This document shows, piece after piece, positions 1-5,779 of a DNA stretch of 7,846 nt. Every line of letters starts with the position of its first letter. Positions within the stretch are counted from its first letter, which is position 1. A program made the position numbers and the translations under genes. The stretch spans positions 1-7,846 of the forward strand of contig CANJYY010000109.1 in assembly GCA_947479185.1 (NCBI GenBank), given 5' to 3'. This DNA is from Caulobacteraceae bacterium. GTDB lineage: Bacteria; Pseudomonadota; Alphaproteobacteria; Caulobacterales; Caulobacteraceae. The notes below the pieces were generated by a model. That model did not search any database. It was not told the DNA's origin and saw only the letters and a list, made by a program, of their open reading frames with translations.

Positions 1-397
1 GGCGGGTCAGCAGCACCTCGGCCCGTTCCCCGGCCCAGGCGCGGCTGCGGCCGGCGATCATCGCCGGCATGGCCACGTTCTCCAGCGCCGAGAACTCCGG
101 CAGCAGATGGTGGAACTGGTAGACGAACCCGATGGTCCCCAGCCGCATGCGGGTGCGCGGCCGGTCGCCCAGCTTCGTGCAGTCCTGGCCGGCGACGGTC
201 ACCGTGCCGCCGTCGGGCCGCTCCAGCAGGCCCGCCGCGTGCAGCAGCGACGACTTGCCCGAGCCGGACGGGCCGATCAGGCCGACGATCTCGCCCGGCG
301 AGACGTCGAGATCGACGCCCTTGAGCACCGGCAGTTCGCCGGCGTCGGTGACGTAGGTGCGGGTCACGCCGCGCAGGGACAGGACGGGGCTACTCAT
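1..397 (-). CDS. lolD: Lipoprotein-releasing system ATP-binding protein LolD (5' part, runs off the window)
   Basis: ATPase of the Lol inner-membrane complex, which extracts outer-membrane lipoproteins from the inner membrane and passes them to the periplasmic carrier LolA. I translated the 132 residues that fall in the window. They begin [20 protein letters not shown] and contain a Walker A motif GPSGSGKSS at residues 42-50 and the Q-loop region YQFHHLLPEFSALENV from residue 93 (Gln94). The FHHLLPEF wording after the Q-loop glutamine is typical of LolD and separates it from FtsE- and MacB-type ATPases. The ABC signature and Walker B motifs lie beyond base 1. The ATG at 397-395 lies inside the end of the permease gene, so the two frames overlap by 8 bases and are probably translationally coupled. 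Family assignment is firm; only the C-terminal part is unseen. Confidence 0.95.
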   Translation of the reverse strand, partial: MSSPVLSLRGVTRTYVTDAGELPVLKGVDLDVSPGEIVGLIGPSGSGKSSLLHAAGLLERPDGGTVTVAGQDCTKLGDRPRTRMRLGTIGFVYQFHHLLPEFSALENVAMPAMIAGRSRAWAGERAEVLLTR

Positions 398-1676
398 AAC
401 GCAGGGCCTCGACCGGATCGATGCGCGAGGCGCGCCAGGCCGGGAACAGGGTGGCGACGAAGCTCATGAACAGCGACCAGCCGGTGATCAGGGCCACCTC
501 GCTCCATTCGACCTTCGCCGGGACATGGGTCAGGAAATAGACGTCGGCGTTGAACACATTGGCGCCGGTGACCCATTCGACGGCCTTCTGCACCGCTTCG
601 ATGTTGACGCAGAGCAGCACGCCCAGCAGCAGGCCGGTGGCCGTGCCGGCCACGCCGATGGCGGCGCCCGACATGAAGAAGATGCGCATGATCGACCCCT
701 GCCCCGCCCCCATGGTGCGCAGGATGCCGATGTCGCGGCCCTTGTTCTTCACCAGCATGATCAGGCCCGAGATGATGTTCATCGCCGCGATGGCGACGAT
801 CAGCATCAGGATCAGCCGCATGGCCGCGCGCTCGACCTGCAGGGCTTCGAAGAAGCTCTGGTTCTTCTGCGTCCAGTCGGTGACGATCGCGCCGGGGCCC
901 GCGGCGCCCGCCAGCATCGGCTTGATCGCCTCGACCGCGTCGGGGTCGTCGAGCATGATCTCGATCGCGTCGACCGTGTTGTCGCGACCGAAGAACAGCT
1001 GGGCCTGCTCCAGCGGCATATAGATGAACGCCTGGTCGTACTCGCTCATGCCGACCGAGAACACGCCCCCGACGGTGTAGTCCTTCTGGGTCACGCTGGT
1101 GCCGAAGGCGGTCGCCGCGCCGGTGGGCGAGATCAGGGCCACGGAGTCGCCGGGCGCAACGCCGAGGCTGGCGGCCAGCCGGTCGCCGAGCAGGATCAGT
1201 TCGCCGCCGTACTCGCCCTGGCCGAAGCCGTCGCGCGAGCCAGCCTTGATGTTGCTGGCCACGATGGTCGTCGCCGCCAGATCCGAGGGCGTGACGCCGC
1301 GGACGATCGCGCCGGCGATCTGGCTGGGGCCGAGCACCATGGCCTGGCCCTCGACCACCGGGATGACCTGTTTGACGCCGGGCACGGCGCGCAGGCGGGT
1401 GACCACGGCGGCGCGGTCGGGGCTGCCCAGCGGCGCCCCGGTGACATAGGCGTGGCCGTTGAAGCCGAGGATGCGGTCGAGCAGCTCCGTGCGGAAGCCA
1501 TTCATCACGCTCATCACCGTGATCAGCGCCAGCACCGCCAGGGTGATGCCGACAAAGGAGATCACCGAGATCAGGCCGACGCCCCCGTGCTTGCGCTTGG
1601 CGCGCAGATAGCGGCCGGCGATGGCGCGCTCCCACACCCCGAAGGGCGCCGCGACGGTGCCGGCGGGCTTGGTCAC
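390..1676 (-). CDS. lolE: Lipoprotein-releasing ABC transporter permease, LolC/LolE (LolF-like)
   Basis: Membrane subunit of the LolCDE-type lipoprotein extraction complex, 428 residues. The layout is one N-terminal membrane helix (about 33-58), a large periplasmic domain (about 60-283), then three helices (about 284-309, 331-358 and 393-412) forming the FtsX/MacB-like C-terminal domain. That domain ends with the family signature [31 protein letters not shown] (311-324) is the cytoplasmic coupling segment that contacts the ATPase. The loop around 183-200 ([19 protein letters not shown]) sits where E. coli LolC carries the LolA-binding hook. Only one permease is visible next to lolD, so a homodimeric LolF-type arrangement is likely, but a second permease elsewhere cannot be excluded; the symbol is therefore provisional. 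The start is GTG at 1676-1674, overlapping the proS stop by 4 bases (GTGA), with a GAAGG-type ribosome binding site inside proS. Confidence 0.93.
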   Translation of the reverse strand: MTKPAGTVAAPFGVWERAIAGRYLRAKRKHGGVGLISVISFVGITLAVLALITVMSVMNGFRTELLDRILGFNGHAYVTGAPLGSPDRAAVVTRLRAVPGVKQVIPVVEGQAMVLGPSQIAGAIVRGVTPSDLAATTIVASNIKAGSRDGFGQGEYGGELILLGDRLAASLGVAPGDSVALISPTGAATAFGTSVTQKDYTVGGVFSVGMSEYDQAFIYMPLEQAQLFFGRDNTVDAIEIMLDDPDAVEAIKPMLAGAAGPGAIVTDWTQKNQSFFEALQVERAAMRLILMLIVAIAAMNIISGLIMLVKNKGRDIGILRTMGAGQGSIMRIFFMSGAAIGVAGTATGLLLGVLLCVNIEAVQKAVEWVTGANVFNADVYFLTHVPAKVEWSEVALITGWSLFMSFVATLFPAWRASRIDPVEALRYE

Positions 1677-3001
1677 GCGGCCGCCTTCGCCGTCAGGCGG
1701 GCCAGCATCTCGGCCAGCGGCGCGGTCGAACGCTCGCCGGTGGCGCGGTTCTTCAGCTCGACATTGCCCTCGGCCAGACCCTTGGGACCGATGATCAGCT
1801 GCCAGGGCAGACCGATGAGGTCGGCCTTGGCGAACTTGCCGCCCGGGCGCTCGCCGGTGTCGTCATAGAGGGCCGTCTTGCCGGCGGCGTGGATCGCCGC
1901 ATAGGCCTGCTCGCAGGCCGCGTCGCAGGCTTCGTCGCCGACGCGCAGATTGATCACCGCCACGTCGAACGGTGCGACGCTTTCCGGCCAGATGATGCCG
2001 CCGTCGTCGTGGCTGGCCTCGATGATCGCGCCGAGCAGGCGCGAGACGCCGACGCCATAGCTGCCCATGTGCACGGTGTGCTCCTGGCTGTCCGGGCCGG
2101 TGACACTGGCCTTCATCGGCAAGGAGTATTTCTGTCCGAAGTAGAAAATATGGCCGACTTCGATCCCGCGGGCGGAAATCTGGTCTTCGGCCGGCACGGC
2201 GGCGAAGGCGGCCTCGTCGTGCATCTCCTCGGTGGCCGCGTAGAGGGCCGTGCGCTGGTCGACCAGCGGCTGCAGGTCGCCGAACCAGTCGACGTCCGGG
2301 CCGGGCGCGCCCATCTCGACCAGGTCCTTGTGGCAGAACACCTGGCTCTCGCCGGTATCGGCCAGCACGATGAACTCGTGGCTCAGATCGCCGCCGATCG
2401 GGCCGGTGTCGGCCTTCATCGGCACGGCCTTAAGACCCATGCGCGCGAACAGGTTCAGATAGGCGATGAACATGCGGTTGTAGGCCGCTCGGGCGTCGGC
2501 CTCGGTCAGGTCGAAGCTGTAGGCGTCCTTCATCAGGAACTCACGGCCGCGCATCACCCCGAAGCGCGGGCGGCGCTCGTCGCGGAACTTCCACTGGATG
2601 TTGTAGAGGTTGAGCGGCAGGTCCTTGTAGCTCTTCACATAGGCCCGGAAGATGTCGGTCACGACCTCCTCGGCGGTGGGCCCATAGAGCAGGTCGCGCT
2701 TGTGGCGGTCGGTGATGCGCAGCATCTCGTCGCCGTAGGCGTCGTAGCGGCCGCTCTCGCGCCACAGGTCGGCCAGCTGGATCGTCGGCATCAGCAGCTC
2801 GACGGCGCCGGCGCGATCCATCTCCTCGCGGACGATCTGCTCGACCTTCTTCAGCACCCGCAGGCCCAGCGGCAGCCAGGCGTAGATGCCGGCCGCCTCC
2901 TGACGGATCATGCCGGCGCGCAGCATCAGCTGGTGGGAGACGATCTGGGCGTCGGACGGCGCCTCTTTGAGCACAGGCAGAAAATAGCGCGACAGGCGCA
3001 T
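1673..3001 (-). CDS. proS: Prolyl-tRNA synthetase, short alphaproteobacterial type
   Basis: Class II aminoacyl-tRNA synthetase that charges tRNA-Pro in the cytoplasm; 442 residues. The N-terminal part ([20 protein letters not shown]) and [15 protein letters not shown] (71-85, motif 1 region) are typical of bacterial ProRS. Motif 2 spans about 139-160 ([17 protein letters not shown], with KDAYSF following). Motif 3 is [16 protein letters not shown] (313-328). The C-terminal anticodon-binding domain starts near 344 ([17 protein letters not shown]). The large editing insertion of E. coli-type ProRS, which brings those proteins to about 570 residues, is reduced here to a short stretch near 220-285. 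That is known for alphaproteobacterial ProRS, which rely on separate proteins to remove Ala-tRNA-Pro. The ATG at 3001 is preceded by AAGGGG at a spacing of 5. A good promoter lies just upstream, so this gene likely starts the proS-lolE-lolD operon. Confidence 0.97.
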   Translation of the reverse strand: MRLSRYFLPVLKEAPSDAQIVSHQLMLRAGMIRQEAAGIYAWLPLGLRVLKKVEQIVREEMDRAGAVELLMPTIQLADLWRESGRYDAYGDEMLRITDRHKRDLLYGPTAEEVVTDIFRAYVKSYKDLPLNLYNIQWKFRDERRPRFGVMRGREFLMKDAYSFDLTEADARAAYNRMFIAYLNLFARMGLKAVPMKADTGPIGGDLSHEFIVLADTGESQVFCHKDLVEMGAPGPDVDWFGDLQPLVDQRTALYAATEEMHDEAAFAAVPAEDQISARGIEVGHIFYFGQKYSLPMKASVTGPDSQEHTVHMGSYGVGVSRLLGAIIEASHDDGGIIWPESVAPFDVAVINLRVGDEACDAACEQAYAAIHAAGKTALYDDTGERPGGKFAKADLIGLPWQLIIGPKGLAEGNVELKNRATGERSTAPLAEMLARLTAKAAA

Positions 3002-3020
3002 GGCAACCCCTTGAATGGAC

Positions 3021-3056
3021 GGGGCTGACTTAGCCTCTGGTCGCCCGCGTTGGCAA
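3021..3056 (-). promoter_or_regulatory. Predicted housekeeping promoter of proS-lolE-lolD
   Basis: Read on the minus strand, TTGCCA (3056-3051) is followed after 17 bases by CTAAGT (3033-3028). The wider -10, GCTAAGTC (3034-3027), matches seven of eight positions of the GCTANAWC pattern known for Caulobacter sigma-73 promoters. Initiation near 3021 would leave a leader of about 20 bases holding the AAGGGG ribosome binding site (3012-3007) before the ATG at 3001. The promoter lies just downstream of an intrinsic terminator, as expected for a new transcription unit. No transcript data are available here, so the assignment is predictive. Confidence 0.6.
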
Positions 3057-3061
3057 CGCGG
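3045..3061. promoter_or_regulatory. 17-bp palindrome over the -35 box of the proS promoter
   Basis: The top strand reads CCGCGTTG-G-CAACGCGG, a perfect inverted repeat with 8-base arms around one central base. It covers the predicted -35 element of proS completely. Position and symmetry suit an operator for a dimeric regulator, but I do not recognise a specific regulator motif. In GC-rich DNA a palindrome this size can arise by chance. Confidence 0.4.
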
Positions 3062-3063
3062 CG

Positions 3064-3098
3064 ACGAAAAGAAGGCCGCCGGCTGAGCCGGCGGCCTT
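3064..3098 (-). terminator. Rho-independent terminator, minus strand, upstream of proS
   Basis: A perfect 12-bp stem, AAGGCCGCCGGC paired with GCCGGCGGCCTT, has a 3-base loop (arms 3072-3083 and 3087-3098). On the minus strand the stem runs straight into a T-rich tail, CTTTTC (3071-3066). On the plus strand no T-run follows, so the direction is clear. It would end transcription coming from mce-DUF1467, or from a small RNA starting within the gap, before the proS promoter. Confidence 0.75.
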
Positions 3099-3115
3099 GC
3101 AAGTCATCGTCGGGG

Positions 3116-3156
3116 AAAAACGCCATGGAGCAGGACCGGAGAACCGGTCCGCCATG
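3116..3156 (-). terminator. Second terminator-like hairpin followed by TTTTT, minus strand
   Basis: The inner stem is GGACCGG / CCGGTCC (3133-3139 with 3144-3150) with a 4-base loop. It is extended by CATGG / CCATG (3124-3128 with 3152-3156) across a small asymmetric internal loop. On the minus strand this hairpin is followed by GCG and then TTTTT (3120-3116). It could be the first of two tandem terminators behind the mce-DUF1467 operon. Alternatively it could be the 5' hairpin of a small RNA that ends at the 3064-3098 terminator. Confidence 0.5.
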
Positions 3157-3160
3157 ACCC

Positions 3161-3191
3161 GAACCTAGCCTCGACTCGCCTCGCGGGCAGT
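3161..3191 (-). promoter_or_regulatory. Weak candidate promoter with a GANTC (CcrM) site
   Basis: On the minus strand GCTAGGTTC (3169-3161) resembles the GCTANAWC -10 pattern. A GANTC methylation site (GACTC on top, 3173-3177) lies a few bases upstream, between the expected -10 and -35. In Caulobacterales, promoters using GcrA often carry a GANTC site near the -10/-35 region. No good -35 is present at 17-18 bases (ACTGCC or CACTGC), so the promoter is weak by sequence or needs an activator. Confidence 0.25.
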
Positions 3192-3210
3192 GTTGACCGC
3201 CGCCGAACGC

Positions 3211-3223
3211 GTCACGTCGTGAC
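3211..3223. promoter_or_regulatory. Palindrome GTCACG-T-CGTGAC
   Basis: A perfect inverted repeat with 6-base arms around one central base, about 45 bases upstream of the weak -10 candidate at 3161-3169. Related GGTCA-type half-sites flank it: TGTTGACCGCCGCC at 3191-3204 and TGTGACCGCCGC near 3246-3257. This could be a regulator binding site, but no family is recognised. Confidence 0.3.
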
Positions 3224-3287
3224 AATCGCCCAGTTTTTGGGCGCGTGTGACCGCCGCATGCGCCTCGTGCCGAAACCGTGGGCGATT
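3224..3287 (-). other. Overlapping alternative hairpins in the 3' region of the DUF1467 gene
   Basis: CGCCCA (3227-3232) can pair with TGGGCG at 3238-3243, giving a 6-bp stem and 5-base loop. Alternatively AATCGCCCA (3224-3232) can pair with TGGGCGATT at 3279-3287, giving a 9-bp stem. The two pairings use the same bases and exclude each other. Neither is followed by a clear T-run on the minus strand, so these are not called as terminators. They begin just after the DUF1467 stop codon and could shape the 3' end or stability of the mce mRNA. Confidence 0.3.
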
Positions 3288-3291
3288 TTGC

Positions 3292-3549
3292 TCAGGCGGC
3301 CGGGAAATTCGGCAATGAGACGAGGTGGAACTTCAGCACAAGCCACAGCGCGATCCACAGCAGGGCCGAGACCCAGGTCGTGGTGATGAACTTGCGCTTG
3401 AGGTTCGGGTTCACCGGCGCGCCGGGGTCGCCGCCGTCCTTCACCTCGATGCCGGATTCCGCATAGGTCTTCGTGCCCAGCGGCAGGATGGCGAACAGGG
3501 CCGTCCACCAGAGGGTCAGGTAGATGGCGACTCCGGTGAACAGGCTCAT
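3292..3549 (-). CDS. DUF1467-family small membrane protein
   Basis: A small inner-membrane protein of 85 residues of unknown function, starting MSLFTGVAIYLTLWWTALFA. Two hydrophobic segments (about 4-24 and 57-77) flank a polar loop with ESGIEVKDGGDPGAPVNPNL (31-50) and KRK (51-53). Two helices around a GDPGAPxxP-containing loop fit the DUF1467 family of alphaproteobacteria. The ATG at 3549-3547 overlaps the mce stop as ATGA and is preceded by AAGGGGG, so this start is preferred over the longer frame that runs back through mce. Genes of this kind are commonly found next to mce and proS in alphaproteobacteria (from memory), which suggests co-expression but gives no function. The gene is short, but translation coupling, ribosome binding site and composition all support it. 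Confidence 0.88.
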   Translation of the reverse strand: MSLFTGVAIYLTLWWTALFAILPLGTKTYAESGIEVKDGGDPGAPVNPNLKRKFITTTWVSALLWIALWLVLKFHLVSLPNFPAA

Positions 3550-3968
3550 GCGTGGTGTTCCCCCTTGGGCGTTTCCATCAGCTCGACCAGCATGCCCCCC
3601 ATGTCCTTGGGATGCACGAAGATGATCAGGGTGCCGTGGGCGCCGATGCGCGGTTCTCCGAGCACGGTCGCGCCCTTGGCCACCAGAGCGTCGCGGGCTT
3701 CGTAGATGTTCTCCACCTCGAAGCAGATGTGGTGCTGGCCGCCCTTGGGGTTCTTGGCCAGGAAGCCGTGGATCGGGCTCTTCTCGCCGTAGGGCTCGAT
3801 CAGCTCGATCTGGCTGTTGGGCAGGTTGACGAAACAGACCCACACGCCCTGCTCGGGCATGGCCCATTTGTCGGTGTAGGACGTCGCGCCCAGCAGGTCG
3901 CGATACATCTTCAGCGACTCGTCGATGGAGGGCGTGGCGACGCCGACGTGGTTGAGTTTGCCGATCAT
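3546..3968 (-). CDS. mce: Methylmalonyl-CoA epimerase
   Basis: Interconverts the (S) and (R) forms of methylmalonyl-CoA, between propionyl-CoA carboxylase and methylmalonyl-CoA mutase, so that propionyl-CoA can enter the TCA cycle as succinyl-CoA. The 140 residues fit the usual length and form a paired-beta-alpha (VOC/glyoxalase) fold. Visible family residues are His7 in LNHVGVATP, Glu39 in MPEQGV, Gln53 in NSQIELIEP, the His79-His80 pair in GGQHHICFEV and Glu129 in MLVELME. By comparison with the propionibacterial enzyme these supply the metal ligands and the two catalytic glutamates. The ATG at 3968 has a strong AAGGAG ribosome binding site. The gene overlaps the DUF1467 gene by 4 bases. 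It is separated from rnj by a repeat-filled gap, so its promoter is unclear. A related VOC enzyme is possible, but the motif set favours the epimerase. Confidence 0.94.
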   Translation of the reverse strand: MIGKLNHVGVATPSIDESLKMYRDLLGATSYTDKWAMPEQGVWVCFVNLPNSQIELIEPYGEKSPIHGFLAKNPKGGQHHICFEVENIYEARDALVAKGATVLGEPRIGAHGTLIIFVHPKDMGGMLVELMETPKGEHHA

Positions 3969-3977
3969 GGGTGTGCT

Positions 3978-3983
3978 CTCCTT
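3978..3983 (-). promoter_or_regulatory. Ribosome binding site of mce merged with the repeat edge
   Basis: AAGGAG (3983-3978) lies 9 bases before the mce ATG at 3968. Its first three bases belong to the outer end of the left palindrome copy (repeat begins at 3981). The palindrome therefore directly abuts the translation start region, and its folding could affect ribosome access. Confidence 0.7.
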
Positions 3984-4092
3984 GCGTGCTTCGACACGCG
4001 CCTGCGGCGCTGCTCAGCATGACGTACATTTTTCGCAGCCCATCTACGTCATCCTGAGCAGCCTGCGAAGCAGGCGTGTCGAAGGACGCAAG
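3981..4092. repeat. Pair of inverted REP-like palindromic elements (BIME-like)
   Basis: Two copies of a roughly 46-base element face each other across an 18-base spacer (4027-4044). Left copy is 3981-4026, right copy is 4045-4092. Outer segments 3981-3997 and 4076-4092 are complementary at 16 of 17 positions, and inner segments 4011-4026 and 4045-4060 at 15 of 16. Each copy also has its own central hairpin: GCGCC-TGC-GGCGC (3998-4010) on the left and GCCTGC-GAA-GCAGGC (4061-4075) on the right. The CATCCTGAG...CGAAGGA core of the right copy resembles dispersed intergenic palindromes seen in many proteobacterial genomes (from memory). The element fills nearly all of the rnj-mce gap and ends 8 bases from the rnj stop. 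It has no T-run typical of an intrinsic terminator. Confidence 0.85.
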
Positions 4093-4099
4093 CTGCCTC

Positions 4100-5779
4100 C
4101 TAGATCCGCAACACCGTCGTCTCCACCACCGGCTTGCGGTCCCAGACGCGGAAGGCGGCCTTCTTGACCGCGCGGGAGATCGCGTTCTCGACGACCTCGT
4201 CGTGATCGCGCTCCTCGGCCGGCAAGCGCTTGACCGCCTGTTCGGCTTCCTCGGCCAGGCTGTCGAGGGTGTCTTCCAGCGGGTTCTCGCGGTCGCCGGG
4301 CAGGCCCAGCGCCAGCACCTGCGGTCCGGAGACGATGCGGCCCTTGCCGTCGAGGGCGATCGACACGATCAGCACCCCGTTGTGCGCGGCGTGGCGGCGC
4401 TCGCGCAGGGCGTCGCCGTTCTCGGGCGTCATCACCCCGCCGTCGACGTACAGCCGGCCGGCGGTGACTTCGTCGATGATCGCGGCGCGGCCGGGAGCCA
4501 GTCGGACCATGTCGCCGTTGCGCGGGGCGACGGTCTGGCTGACCTGCAGGTCGGTGGCGAAGGCGGCGTGTTCCAGAAGGTGGCGGCGTTCGCCGTGGGT
4601 CGGCACGGCGATCTGCGGCCGGGCCCAGGCGTACATCCGCGCCAGCTCGCCCCGGCAGGGGTGGCCGGAGACGTGGATGCCCGGATGGTCGCGCTCGGTG
4701 TAGAGCCGCACACCCCGGTCGGCGAGACCGTTCTGCAGGTTGCGGATCGGAATCTCGTTGCCCGGGATGACGCGCGAGGAAAAGATCGCGTGGTCGCCCT
4801 TGCCCAGCTTCACATGCGGGTGGTCGCCGTGGGCGATGCGCGACAGGGCCGCGCGAACTTCGCCCTGGCTGCCCGTGCAGAGATACAGGATCTTGTCGTC
4901 CGGGAAGTGCTTGGCTTCCTTGTCGTTGACGAAGTCCGGCACGCCCTTGAGCAGCCCGACGGACTTGGCCGCGGCGGTCATGCGGTGCATCGAGCGGCCG
5001 GCCAGACAGACGCGGCGGTCGGCGGCCTGGGCCGCCCGGATGACGCTGTCCATGCGCGCCACGTTGGAGGCGAAACAGGCCACGGCGACCTTGCCCTTGA
5101 GCGGCTTGATCAGCGCCGCCAGCGCGTCGCGCACGCCGGCTTCAGAACCCGCCTCGCCCTCGACGAACACATTGGTGCTGTCGCAGACCATGGCCAGCAC
5201 GCCCTCGTCGCCGAGCCGGCGGATGGCGTCCTCGTCGGTCACGCCGCCGAGCAGCGGATCGGGATCGATCTTCCAGTCGCCGGTGTGCAGCACGATGCCC
5301 AGCGGCGTGCGGATCGCCAGGCCGTTCGGCTCGGGGATCGAGTGGGTCAGGGTGATCAGCTCGAGATCGAACGGGCCGAGCGAGAAGGAGCCGCTCAGCG
5401 GCACCTCGGTGATGTCGACCTCGTCGAGGATCCCGGCGTCGCGCAGCTTCTCGCGCAGGAGGAAAGCCGTGAACGGGGTGGCGAACACCGGCGCCTTGAG
5501 CCGCGGCCACAGCCAGGCGACCGCGCCGATATGGTCCTCGTGGGCGTGGGTCAGCACGATGCCGAGGATGTCCTTGGCGATGCTCTCGGCGAATTCGGGG
5601 TCGGGCAGGATGACCTCGACGCCGGGCGTCGTCTGGTCGCCGAAGGTGATGCCGAGGTCGACGACGATCCACTTGCGGGCGTTCGGCGGACCGAAGCCAT
5701 AGAGGTTGAAGTTCATGCCGATCTCGTTCGACCCGCCGAGCGGCAGGAAGACGAGCTCATCCGTGCTGGAGGCGGCCAT
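4100..5779 (-). CDS. rnj: Ribonuclease J
   Basis: Metallo-beta-lactamase/beta-CASP ribonuclease with 5'-to-3' exonuclease and possible endonuclease activity in mRNA decay and rRNA maturation; 559 residues, the usual length. Metal-site motifs are THAHEDH (77-83), His146 in LTHSIPEPNG, Asp168 in LHTGDWK and His395 in PTHGERRHL. Beta-CASP motifs include CDSTN (199-203), CTGSQGE (301-307) and SGHPCRGEL (371-379). The C-terminal part (about 445-559) is the RNase J C-terminal domain and ends in VVETTVLRI. The start [16 protein letters not shown] has a good AAGGGCG ribosome binding site and a TGATG junction with coaX (1-base overlap), so translation is probably coupled. A general metallo-hydrolase is unlikely given the full motif set. 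Confidence 0.97.
   Translation of the reverse strand: MAASSTDELVFLPLGGSNEIGMNFNLYGFGPPNARKWIVVDLGITFGDQTTPGVEVILPDPEFAESIAKDILGIVLTHAHEDHIGAVAWLWPRLKAPVFATPFTAFLLREKLRDAGILDEVDITEVPLSGSFSLGPFDLELITLTHSIPEPNGLAIRTPLGIVLHTGDWKIDPDPLLGGVTDEDAIRRLGDEGVLAMVCDSTNVFVEGEAGSEAGVRDALAALIKPLKGKVAVACFASNVARMDSVIRAAQAADRRVCLAGRSMHRMTAAAKSVGLLKGVPDFVNDKEAKHFPDDKILYLCTGSQGEVRAALSRIAHGDHPHVKLGKGDHAIFSSRVIPGNEIPIRNLQNGLADRGVRLYTERDHPGIHVSGHPCRGELARMYAWARPQIAVPTHGERRHLLEHAAFATDLQVSQTVAPRNGDMVRLAPGRAAIIDEVTAGRLYVDGGVMTPENGDALRERRHAAHNGVLIVSIALDGKGRIVSGPQVLALGLPGDRENPLEDTLDSLAEEAEQAVKRLPAEERDHDEVVENAISRAVKKAAFRVWDRKPVVETTVLRI

Larger units (their letters stand above)
3064..3156 (-). ncRNA. Candidate small RNA of about 90 nt between DUF1467 and proS
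   Basis: The segment has a small-RNA layout: a 5' hairpin (3124-3156), a short single-stranded U- and C-rich linker (about 3099-3123) and a strong terminator hairpin with a T tail. A GCTAGGTT element (3169-3162) sits at a suitable distance upstream of 3156 to act as a -10. I do not recognise the RNA as a known family, and no open frame inside it has a convincing ribosome binding site. The competing explanation is two tandem terminators of the upstream operon. Confidence 0.3.

Noticed and set aside
357..1868. A 503-codon plus-strand open frame antisense to the lol permease gene
   Set aside because: Its His/Asp/Gln/Arg-rich composition is a typical shadow of a membrane-protein gene in high-GC DNA; the minus-strand product has clear LolC/E features.
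1889..3028. A 379-codon plus-strand open frame antisense to proS
   Set aside because: It is a shadow of proS with no domain-like sequence, and it ends within the proS promoter region.
3150..3175. A tRNA-like T-loop (AGGTTCGGGTC on the minus strand)
   Set aside because: No matching T-stem, anticodon arm or acceptor stem could be found around it.
2926..3225. A 99-codon minus-strand frame across the DUF1467-proS gap into proS
   Set aside because: It has no ribosome binding site at its possible starts, runs through the terminator hairpin and the proS promoter, and overlaps proS in another frame. Its composition is Arg-rich and unlike a real protein.
3193..3226. Plus-strand TTGACC (3193-3198) with GACAAT (3221-3226) as a promoter
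   Set aside because: The spacing is 22 bases, well outside the usual range, and no plus-strand gene follows.
3981..4092. The inverted palindromes as a rho-independent terminator of rnj
   Set aside because: The hairpin is long, but no T-run follows on the minus strand; the only T/A-run lies in the loop between the copies. It fits a REP-like element better, although it may still slow polymerase or protect mRNA ends.
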